From Barnesiella sp. WM24 (GTDB lineage Bacteria > Bacteroidota > Bacteroidia > Bacteroidales > Muribaculaceae), in assembly GCF_004570975.1 (NCBI RefSeq), contig NZ_SPPC01000006.1, positions 1 through 64,000 on the forward strand: DNA of 64,000 nucleotides. Direction: 5' to 3'. The translations under genes and the position numbers were made by a program. The notes under the pieces are model-generated. The model searched no databases. It saw nothing but the letters and a program-made list of their open reading frames with translations, and had not been told where the DNA came from. This document shows positions 18,131 to 25,745 of this stretch, in pieces (the first letter of the stretch is position 1; the number at the start of each line of letters is the position of its first letter).

Positions 18131-18691
18131 TCATTCAGCCTCGCCGAAGAGAGCATATAGCCTGTCGAAACGCTCCAGCGAGTCTCCGCCGTGGCGCGCT
18201 ATGGAGTTGCGCACACGCGACAGCGGCTTCTTCTCCATTGTGCCGCTCTTGGAGTAAAATTTGTCGGCGTAACACACGAGCTTTTCGAGCAGCGTCTCGG
18301 GGCAGTAATCGGCAAGCGGCAAAGGCAGATTCTGCGCAATTATGTCTTCCATGGTTATTCCCGTGCCGGTGTGGCGTTCGGCGACACGCGCCCACTCTTC
18401 CGGCGCCCCTTCCTCGCGAAGAAGCCTGCCGCCTATCACGCCGTGCATCATATAAGGCTCGTCGCCCTCACAGCCGATGCCCTTTGCATCGGTGGCGAAG
18501 ATACCTATGTCGTGGAGCATTGCAGCCGCCTCGACATCGTAAGGGTCAAGCCCGAGATTGCGCCGGCGGTTGATGGCAAGCGCAAGCCCGGCGACCTGCC
18601 CTGCGTGCTTGAGATATATGGCACGCAGGCGGTTGTCGTCGGGATAATATCGGTCGATTATCGCCCTGAAATCGCAACGGTTGTCTGACAT
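18131..18691 (-). CDS. HD-domain hydrolase
   Basis: A 186-residue cytoplasmic protein with an HD metal-binding fold: H29 in the first helix, HDIG at residues 59-62, then H83 and ERHTG (about 104-108) as further ligands. HD proteins of this type are phosphohydrolases, but the substrate is unknown. The ATG overlaps the ilvE stop codon by one base (TGATG), so translation is probably coupled to ilvE. Related tandem placement may point to a housekeeping role, but this is inference. Confidence 0.8.
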   Translation of the reverse strand: MSDNRCDFRAIIDRYYPDDNRLRAIYLKHAGQVAGLALAINRRRNLGLDPYDVEAAAMLHDIGIFATDAKGIGCEGDEPYMMHGVIGGRLLREEGAPEEWARVAERHTGTGITMEDIIAQNLPLPLADYCPETLLEKLVCYADKFYSKSGTMEKKPLSRVRNSIARHGGDSLERFDRLYALFGEAE

Positions 18692-19719
18692 CAGTCGATA
18701 ATGGTGTTCCAGCCGTGGATGTCCTCCTCTTCGCCAAGCTGAATGGCGCGCAGACGGTTATAGAGAGCGGTCACCACGGGACCTGCCTTTCCGTCGGAAC
18801 AGAGCACATACTTCTTGCCTGTGTCAAGGTCGTCGATTTCAGCGACAGGCGAAGCCACAGCCGCGGTGCCACATGCCGCAGCCTCCTGGATTTCGGCAAG
18901 CTCCTCAACGGGAATGTGACGCTGCTCCACCTCGATGCCCATGTCGCGGGCTATCTGCATGAGGCTCTTGTTGGTGATGGAGGGAAGTATCGATTCAGAA
19001 GCGGGGGTAATGTATTTTCCGTCCTTGATGGCAAAGAAGTTGGCGGGTCCACACTCGTCAAGATACTTCTTTTCCCTGGGGTCAAGATACAACACCGCTG
19101 AATATCCGAGCGAATGGGCTTTCTCGCCCGCCTCAAGGCTCGCGGCATAGTTGCCGCCTACTTTCCATCGTCCGGTGCCCTTGGGCGCCACGCGGTCAAA
19201 CTCACGCATGATGCAGATGTTGGTGGGCTTGAATCCTTCCTTGAAGTAGGGACCCACCGGGGTCACAAGGACGAGAAACAAGTATTCCTTGGCGGGCTTC
19301 ACGCCTACCTGGGCCGACATGCCGATTTCCAGGGGGCGTATGTATAATGACGCGCCGCTTCCGTAGGGAGGCACGAAACGCTCGTTAAGCTTCACCACTT
19401 TCTTAACCATCTCGGTGAACAGTTCAACCGGCACGGGCTCCATCATTATACCCTTAGCCGACTCGATTATGCGGCGGGCGTTTTCTTCGAGCCTGAATAT
19501 GCGTATCTTTCCGTCCTTTCCACGGAAAGCCTTCAGTCCTTCAAACACTTCCTGACCATAGTGAAGGCAGGTAGCTGCGATGTGCATGTCGACGGTCTCT
19601 GACTGCGACACCTCGATGTCGCCCCATTTACCGTCGCGGTAATAACAACGTACATTGTAATCGGTGGGCATATACCCGAAAGAGAGGTTGCCCCAATCTA
19701 ATTCATTATTCATAGTCAT
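18691..19719 (-). CDS. ilvE: branched-chain amino acid aminotransferase
   Basis: PLP-dependent class IV aminotransferase of 342 residues that interconverts Val, Leu and Ile with their 2-oxo acids. Family motifs: CLHYGQEVFEGLKAF (about residues 51-65), the PLP-binding lysine in GRWKVGGNYAASL (about 186-198), YLDECGPANFF and the AAACGTAAVASPV phosphate-binding loop. Length and layout match the eukaryote-like BCAT group common in Bacteroidetes. A near-consensus -7 box (TATATTCG) lies about 30 bp upstream. It overlaps the HD gene by one base. Confidence 0.95.
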   Translation of the reverse strand: MTMNNELDWGNLSFGYMPTDYNVRCYYRDGKWGDIEVSQSETVDMHIAATCLHYGQEVFEGLKAFRGKDGKIRIFRLEENARRIIESAKGIMMEPVPVELFTEMVKKVVKLNERFVPPYGSGASLYIRPLEIGMSAQVGVKPAKEYLFLVLVTPVGPYFKEGFKPTNICIMREFDRVAPKGTGRWKVGGNYAASLEAGEKAHSLGYSAVLYLDPREKKYLDECGPANFFAIKDGKYITPASESILPSITNKSLMQIARDMGIEVEQRHIPVEELAEIQEAAACGTAAVASPVAEIDDLDTGKKYVLCSDGKAGPVVTALYNRLRAIQLGEEEDIHGWNTIID

Positions 19720-19811
19720 TTATGACAGGTTATATCCGCGAATATAGTTATAATTATTTAAAGCCACACTCTTTCTTGTCGAAAAATGTCATCAAGACCC
19801 GTTAATTTGCG

Positions 19812-21647
19812 TCAAACGGGAGTCATCGCCACGTGGAGGGCGATGGCACGGGTCATGAGGATGTCGTCGTGAAAGCCGGGCTTTGCGGCGTAGCGTCCCG
19901 AAGAGTCACACTCATACATGTCAAGCTCGTCACACGCCGCCATGTCGCGCTCGATGTAGGCGCCGTCGCGCACCATGCCTATGAGCCTGGTGATTACCAT
20001 CGCCTTCGTGGAGCGGTTGGTGTGAAACCCTACCCTTGTCTCCAGGGCGAGAGTCACCCTGTCGCGCGCGACCCTGTAATAGAGATTACGGTAGACATGG
20101 TTAAGCTCCGAGAGCGTGAAAAGCGAATTGTCGGAGTCCTCGGTCTCAAGTGTGTTGCTCTCGATCACGAGCAACGCCTCGTCATACCATTGCGCGATGG
20201 CAGCCGCCTTCCATGTCAGGAGGTCATGGTCGATGTGTCCCCTCCATTGTGCCACCACCTCGGGGCGACCGTCGGGAGTCACGGTGTCAATCACGGAGAT
20301 TACTGAAAAGTCGCTGCTTTCCGACCTGCCGCCGATGTCGACGGCAGCCACGTAGCGGTTGTAGTACCTTCCGCCAGGTTGCGGATATTTCCACACTTTC
20401 AGTTTGCCGAGCGGGTCGTCACGGAAGCCCCTCACCACAAGGGCGCCGGAGCCTGTGGGAGCGGAAGTGGCAAGCTCCCCTACCGCCACCGGCTCGCAGC
20501 ATCCGGCACGAAGCGCCTCGACACCGGCTCGGGCAAAGACTGAGCGGGAGGTGGAGGCAAACGCCTCAACATCGTCGGAGGGAAACTCGGCAGCCATCTG
20601 GGCATGGGTGGCATATTCCCGACGCTTGTCGTGATACCACTGTATCTGCTCCAGGGTGCAGCCTTTTTCCCAGAGTCCGCGCTCATAGGCGTCCATAGCG
20701 CGATAGAGCGCTGACACGTCGGCGACGGGCGAAGCATATATGTCAATCTCGTGCCAGGGGACAAATACGGGAATCTTGTCGCTCTCTCCGCGCTTGGAGC
20801 GCATCCACTCGGAATGGAAGTAATTGCCGACACCGTTGGCGGTGCTTTCAAGCACAATCATGGAGCAGTCGACACGCGCCACACCGCCGCACACAGCGCG
20901 GATGAACGCCTCGGGAGAGCGCTGTGCCGAGTCACACCAGAATGCCACCTCGCTCAGATGAGCCATCACGAAGTCGGCTCCTCTCACTGCATCCTGACGC
21001 TCGCTGGAGGCAAGCGTGACACGACAGTCGCGCCCGGGGATGACGCGGGTGTTGACCGAACGCTCAAAAGCCCTGAACTCGGGCGGAGTGTCCTCTTCCC
21101 AAAGCTCTTCGGGATAGTGGTCGAGCATCTTGGCATACATAGCCCTTATCGTGGCGGAGGTGTCCTTGACGTGGGCGCATATCAGGGAGTGCCAGTTGCG
21201 TCGCAGACAGCACTGTATCCACGCCATGTACATAAGTATCAATGTAGAGCCGCCCCATTGCCTCGCCTTCAGCATGATAAGCCGCAATGGCTCGCGGGCG
21301 AGTCGCCGCTCCTCAAGCAGGGCGAGCACGCGCCTCTGAGGGCGGTTCAGGCGCAGACGGGTGTCGACACCTGAAATCTTGTCGCGAATCATGACACACG
21401 TAGCCGCCCAATACTCGAAGTCATGACATATCCTGAGGCGACGCCACGCAATGTCGGAGCCTCCCACCACGGCATAACGCGGATCTTCCGTCATGGCGAC
21501 AGGCACATGCTGCAACGAACCGTCGGGGGCAGTCACCGCCACACGGGTGCCTGTAGCGCCGTTTCCGGTGACCGGGTCGTAGGGTATGTCAAGCAAAGCC
21601 TTGCGGCGCGTGTTTTCAGCCACGAGACTTGAAATGTCTGCTTTCAT
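19812..21647 (-). CDS. phage terminase large subunit, orphan
   Basis: A 611-residue DNA-packaging-type ATPase and nuclease. Visible motifs: adenine-side DFEYWAATC, Walker A KARQWGGST (about residues 126-134), Walker B with HLSEVAFW (about 229-236), coupling motif ESTANGVGNYF, and the RNase H-fold nuclease with acidic residues in VAAVDIGG, LVIESN and GFHDDILMTRA near the end. All appear intact. In phages this subunit cuts and pumps DNA into a procapsid. Here no small terminase, portal, capsid or protease gene is adjacent. It follows an 803-residue gene by 7 bp, and GC content is well above that of its neighbours. It may be a domesticated or decayed prophage piece. Confidence 0.85.
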   Translation of the reverse strand: MKADISSLVAENTRRKALLDIPYDPVTGNGATGTRVAVTAPDGSLQHVPVAMTEDPRYAVVGGSDIAWRRLRICHDFEYWAATCVMIRDKISGVDTRLRLNRPQRRVLALLEERRLAREPLRLIMLKARQWGGSTLILMYMAWIQCCLRRNWHSLICAHVKDTSATIRAMYAKMLDHYPEELWEEDTPPEFRAFERSVNTRVIPGRDCRVTLASSERQDAVRGADFVMAHLSEVAFWCDSAQRSPEAFIRAVCGGVARVDCSMIVLESTANGVGNYFHSEWMRSKRGESDKIPVFVPWHEIDIYASPVADVSALYRAMDAYERGLWEKGCTLEQIQWYHDKRREYATHAQMAAEFPSDDVEAFASTSRSVFARAGVEALRAGCCEPVAVGELATSAPTGSGALVVRGFRDDPLGKLKVWKYPQPGGRYYNRYVAAVDIGGRSESSDFSVISVIDTVTPDGRPEVVAQWRGHIDHDLLTWKAAAIAQWYDEALLVIESNTLETEDSDNSLFTLSELNHVYRNLYYRVARDRVTLALETRVGFHTNRSTKAMVITRLIGMVRDGAYIERDMAACDELDMYECDSSGRYAAKPGFHDDILMTRAIALHVAMTPV

Positions 21648-21654
21648 AAGGCAA

Positions 21655-24066
21655 TCAGTGGATTAGTTTTACAGCTGTTATCAGGGAGCCGGGGGCGAGG
21701 CTGCCCTCGATTTTCAGTGAGAAGTAGATAAACGGACAGGGGAAGATGACCGGCAACACGACGGGCGCGGTAATCTCGCCTTCGACATCGACCGACGTGA
21801 TAAGCCGGGTGACAGCCGAACCGTTGTCGCCATAGAGGCCTATCGTAAGGCGGGCGGCGGGCGACGACATGTGAACCTCGACACAACGGATAGCCTGCGG
21901 CACTCCGCCACGTGCAAGCATGAGCCTGCGCTTCCAGTACACTGCGGCGGAATCGGCACGGGCGGAAGGAAGCGTGATAAAACGAGAGCCGGAGTAGACG
22001 ACAAGCCTGTTGCCGTCGCCTGTCATGGCATACTCTGATGTGCCGGGCAGCTCACGCGTATGCCATGAACCGTCGGGGCTGCGCACTGTCACCGCCGCCA
22101 CCCCCGAGGTGCAATATAGAGAGCCGTCGGCGCCGCTCCACCCTATCCCTCCTGCGGTCACGCGGTCGTCGACAAGTTCGGCCCGCGACCCCTTGACGAG
22201 AAGCAGATTGCCGGCGGAGAGGGCATATACACCGTCGGGCGACCGGGCGACATGGGCGGCGGCAGTCACGGCGCGTGAATCGATAAGATGAGCCGACACG
22301 GATTTCATCGCGGAGCTTACGGCTACGGCATGAATGCCTCCCGAACCGAAAAGATAGAGATGACGGCGGGCAAAATCCCATGCGCTCGACGACCTTGACG
22401 CCGGTGTCACCGCCACAATGGTGCCGGAGGTGGCTGTAAGCGCCGACAGCGGTGTTAGCGGCGAGGAAGAGAGGGCGGTCAGCATCAGTCCGCGCTGACG
22501 GCGGCGTCGGCGCCTCGTGACAGGCATGAGCGGAGTTGCGCCTGCGGAAAGGGTGTCACCGGTTGACGATGTACCACGGTTCATGGCGGCTGCGACCGAA
22601 CCGTAAGGTGTCAAAGGGAGCGACAGGCGCGTAACGCCCGAGGGGCGCGTAATCTCGATCTCGATGAGACGCGCCGAGGGGTGAGGATAAGATATAAGCC
22701 GCGAGAGCTGCACGGGAGCGTTTTCGGCACCGCTCTCTTCCAGTGAAAGTATCTCCGGCTCCCCGGTATCGGTAGCGATCGTGACCCTCACGACCGCCGA
22801 CCAGGGCTCTGCCGCGGCAACTGCCGTAGCCCAGGCGGAGACACTCTGCGGGAGTGCGCTCAACGGGGTTATGTCGCCCCACACTGTCATGTCGCCGTCG
22901 ACACATGAGGCAGCGGCTGAAAAGGAGTGAGGCGGTGCCACTCCGGCAAGCATATCGGTCAAGGGGATGCGCCGTGCCGCGGTCCTCATGTCGGCGACGG
23001 CTGCGGTCATGGATGTGGCATTTCCCGGCGGAAGAGCGACTCTGCGCGCCGCCCCGCTGCCGGGGTCGAGGTTGATGACAAAAGTGTCGCAGTCTTCCTC
23101 GCGAAGTGTGTCAAGGAGCCCGGTCACTACGGAGTCGTAACGCCTGAACGGGGGAACGGAAAGCCGCAGCACGGGCGAAGAGGAAGTGCCGGCAAAGGTA
23201 GCGGCAAAAGGCGCAGTGACATCAACGCCCGGGAGCGGACGCGAACGGAACACCTTGACCGTGACGGCATCGCCCCACGCTGAAGCTTCTGCGGCAGGCA
23301 CCACGACATTCAGCGTGAAGGAAGGCAGCGACAGGGCTGACGGCGACGTGGCTGCATAAGCGCTCCCCGACCGGCTTACCGGAAGCTCGCATGACAGCCT
23401 GCCGGCAGCCGGCTCAGGCTCCACCAGTACAGGACTTGAGCGGTGAACCACGGAGCCTGCGGCATCGAGCAGATGATACCACACAAGCACAGGGGCGGGA
23501 TAACGCCCCTCGGCAAGCGCTGCGGCAAAGCAGCGGTCGACGGCACCGCGCATCTCCCCGGTGAGGGCATCGGCATCCAAAGGGTCAAGAGGTCCTGTCC
23601 AGTGGGTATAAGTGCCCTTGAAGGTCACGGGGCGCACTGTCGACTCCGAGGCGGTGACTGCGGAGGCATGGAAGGCGATTGACGGATAGAGGGGTGTATT
23701 GCCCCTGACGCTGACATTATCGGTAGCAAGGTCGTAATCGACCGTCCAAGGGCCTTCGGAGGTCATGAAGACAAGACGGCTCCCTGTGTCGGCGACAGAG
23801 AGGAAATCGCCGTGCATGGTACCTACAGGGACTGAGCCGGAACTATCGGTGACCGAGAGGTTGCGCCCAGAGAGCATAAACAGGCGTGTTCCAAGACGTG
23901 GCGAGTGTTTTATCGCCACCGGACGGGTGCCGGGGAGCATGTGAGATGATTCAGGCACAGGCTGCGGCGACAGCGCTCCGTCAACGCCCGGAGCAAGATT
24001 TCTCACGATAAAACCCGTGTCGCTGTAGCGGCGACACGAGAGCGAGGGTAGCAAAGTGCGTGTCAT
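21655..24066 (-). CDS. large beta-rich protein of the terminase cassette, function unknown
   Basis: 803 residues without a signal peptide or membrane span. The sequence is rich in Ser, Ala, Val and Thr with many short beta-strand-like runs. The C-terminal third has propeller-like phrases (SPDGVYALSAGNLLLV, SGADGSLYC, TGDGNRLVVYSG) followed by a last beta domain (from VYWKRRLML, about residue 700). An Arg-rich patch (TRRRRRRQRG, about 513-522) lies between the halves. The N-terminus (LAPGVDGALSPQPVP) is reminiscent of phage nozzle or stabilisation proteins, which is only a guess. It is the first gene of the cassette, has its own -7 box at 24098, and precedes the terminase by 7 bp. Confidence 0.6.
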   Translation of the reverse strand: MTRTLLPSLSCRRYSDTGFIVRNLAPGVDGALSPQPVPESSHMLPGTRPVAIKHSPRLGTRLFMLSGRNLSVTDSSGSVPVGTMHGDFLSVADTGSRLVFMTSEGPWTVDYDLATDNVSVRGNTPLYPSIAFHASAVTASESTVRPVTFKGTYTHWTGPLDPLDADALTGEMRGAVDRCFAAALAEGRYPAPVLVWYHLLDAAGSVVHRSSPVLVEPEPAAGRLSCELPVSRSGSAYAATSPSALSLPSFTLNVVVPAAEASAWGDAVTVKVFRSRPLPGVDVTAPFAATFAGTSSSPVLRLSVPPFRRYDSVVTGLLDTLREEDCDTFVINLDPGSGAARRVALPPGNATSMTAAVADMRTAARRIPLTDMLAGVAPPHSFSAAASCVDGDMTVWGDITPLSALPQSVSAWATAVAAAEPWSAVVRVTIATDTGEPEILSLEESGAENAPVQLSRLISYPHPSARLIEIEITRPSGVTRLSLPLTPYGSVAAAMNRGTSSTGDTLSAGATPLMPVTRRRRRRQRGLMLTALSSSPLTPLSALTATSGTIVAVTPASRSSSAWDFARRHLYLFGSGGIHAVAVSSAMKSVSAHLIDSRAVTAAAHVARSPDGVYALSAGNLLLVKGSRAELVDDRVTAGGIGWSGADGSLYCTSGVAAVTVRSPDGSWHTRELPGTSEYAMTGDGNRLVVYSGSRFITLPSARADSAAVYWKRRLMLARGGVPQAIRCVEVHMSSPAARLTIGLYGDNGSAVTRLITSVDVEGEITAPVVLPVIFPCPFIYFSLKIEGSLAPGSLITAVKLIH

Positions 24067-24097
24067 GGTAATAGATATTTGTGTGTGTATATGTCTG

Positions 24098-24105
24098 CAA
24101 AGGTA
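24098..24105 (-). promoter_or_regulatory. -7 box of the terminase cassette
   Basis: TACCTTTG on the minus strand, a perfect TAnnTTTG match 31 bp before the ATG of the 803-residue gene; the -33 box is not evident. It shows the cassette is set up for its own transcription. Confidence 0.5.
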
Positions 24106-24179
24106 ATCACGCCCGACACGTCACCGATGTCGAAACCGGAAAAATCACCGGCTATATACCGCGAGGATGGGATGATACG

Positions 24180-24211
24180 AAAAAAGGGTTGTGCCGGTCG
24201 GCACAACCCTT
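24180..24211 (-). terminator. terminator of the SusC/D-GH5 operon
   Basis: A 12-bp perfect stem (24184-24195 with 24200-24211, 4-nt loop) followed on the minus strand by six T residues, 23 bp after the GH5 stop. Confidence 0.9.
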
Positions 24212-24234
24212 TATAGAGTGTAACGTGGAGATTA

Positions 24235-25725
24235 TCAGTTTTTACCGCGCATGATACCTGCGATTGACTCGTTGATTGCAGTACCGTTGTAGCGGTTGAT
24301 GTCACCGCCTGTCTCCCAGTAGAAGGGAACACAGCCATTGGTAAGAGCCGCACGGGTGACAATCTCGTTCCAGTAAGCGCGTGAAGCGGCATGCTTTGCA
24401 TCATCAATGCCGGCATACTTGTCGGCAGTACGGATATTAGAGCCGTACTCACCTACGATAACGGGGAGTCCGTTGGCGACAAACTTGTCATGCAGCTTTT
24501 TGAACTGGTCGGCGATATATGCCTCGTTACCGTAAGAGCCGCTGTTGTGGTCGCTGCCTGCAACCAGATTTTCAGAGCCATAATACCACCAGGTCTTGCC
24601 CCAGTCAGCATCGTCCTCCATGAGGCAGAACTGATAGGGATCATAGAAGTGAATCTCAACCATCAGACGGTCGGCAACAGGGTCAACCGGCATCACATAA
24701 GATGGGTCAAGGGTCATGTCGACATTGGTCTGCGGGCCCTGGACAACGAGTGTGCGGGTAGCGTTGTTACCACCGGTAGCGCGCACTGCGTCGATAAACG
24801 CCTGCTCATATTTTGTAAGAGCCTCAAGAGCCGGAGCTGTAATCTGACCGCTCATGCCGGGCTCGTTAAGACCGGCAAAGAGAAGATGCTCGTCAAACGG
24901 ATTGAACTCGGTGGCAATCTGTGTCCACATGTCGGCAAGCTGCTCGGCGAGTGAAGAGTGATAGCCCTGGTCAAAGGTGTTTTCAATCCAGCCGGTGTCC
25001 CAATGGTCGTTAAGCACCACGTAGAGGTCATTGTCGATACACATGCTGACAACCTCCTTTACACGTGCCATCCACGCCGGGTCGATGGTAGTGGTCAAAG
25101 AGTCATTGCCCATGACATCCTTGACGGTCATATAATGATTGTACCAGTTGCAGGGAACACGCACAGCGTCAAAGCCCATAGCCTTCACGCCGGCAAGATA
25201 TGTCTGGCTGATCATCGGGTTGTTCCATGCGGTCTCGCCGCCGGTAGCCTCAAGAGTGTTACCGATATTTACAGCGACACCCATCTTTGCTGCAATCTGG
25301 GCGGCAGAGCTTTCCATCGGGAGGTCACCGTAGTTGATTTCATAGTCCGTTACGACACCTTCCTGGTTGACCGCGATGAAACGCGCTGAATTGAACGCGC
25401 TGATTGAAATAACACCGCTACGGGGAGCCTGTACATTACCGTCGGCGTCAGTATTGGGCTCGATGGTGAAATTAAGCTTGTAGGTGTTGTTTTCAGCGGC
25501 TATAGGCTCGCTTACTATAATCCATGAAGCATCGGCTGAAACTGTGGGACGCACAGTGGCAGTGACATCAATCGACCAGTCCTGTCCTGCGGCAGGCACG
25601 GCAAGCTCAGTGGCGGGCACGGTAACCTCGTTTACCACCGTTGTGTCGTCGTCATCGCAGGCGCCCATGGTGAAACCAAGGGCGACTGCCGACGCAGCTA
25701 ATAATATAGATTTGAATTTTATCAT
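24235..25725 (-). CDS. BACON-GH5 endoglucanase lipoprotein
   Basis: An endo-beta-glucanase of 496 residues, probably on the cell surface. Lipoprotein signal ends at C23 (MGACDDDD). A BACON domain (about residues 33-125) is followed by a GH5 catalytic domain (about 135-495) with catalytic acid E288 in GLNEPG and nucleophile E426 in VIVGEYGS; MGVAVNIGNTLEA and RVPCNWYNHY are usual GH5 landmarks. BACON-GH5 lipoproteins of subfamily 4 cleave xyloglucan in Bacteroides ovatus (established); this protein is likely similar. It is the last gene of the SusC-SusD operon, 20 bp after an SGBP gene. Confidence 0.88.
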   Translation of the reverse strand: MIKFKSILLAASAVALGFTMGACDDDDTTVVNEVTVPATELAVPAAGQDWSIDVTATVRPTVSADASWIIVSEPIAAENNTYKLNFTIEPNTDADGNVQAPRSGVISISAFNSARFIAVNQEGVVTDYEINYGDLPMESSAAQIAAKMGVAVNIGNTLEATGGETAWNNPMISQTYLAGVKAMGFDAVRVPCNWYNHYMTVKDVMGNDSLTTTIDPAWMARVKEVVSMCIDNDLYVVLNDHWDTGWIENTFDQGYHSSLAEQLADMWTQIATEFNPFDEHLLFAGLNEPGMSGQITAPALEALTKYEQAFIDAVRATGGNNATRTLVVQGPQTNVDMTLDPSYVMPVDPVADRLMVEIHFYDPYQFCLMEDDADWGKTWWYYGSENLVAGSDHNSGSYGNEAYIADQFKKLHDKFVANGLPVIVGEYGSNIRTADKYAGIDDAKHAASRAYWNEIVTRAALTNGCVPFYWETGGDINRYNGTAINESIAGIMRGKN

Positions 25726-25745
25726 CGTTTAAATGCTTTTATCGT

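Noticed and set aside
20751-21374. 207-codon plus-strand ORF opposite the terminase
   Set aside because: Shadow of a GC-rich gene with low stop frequency; no promoter and no recognisable protein.
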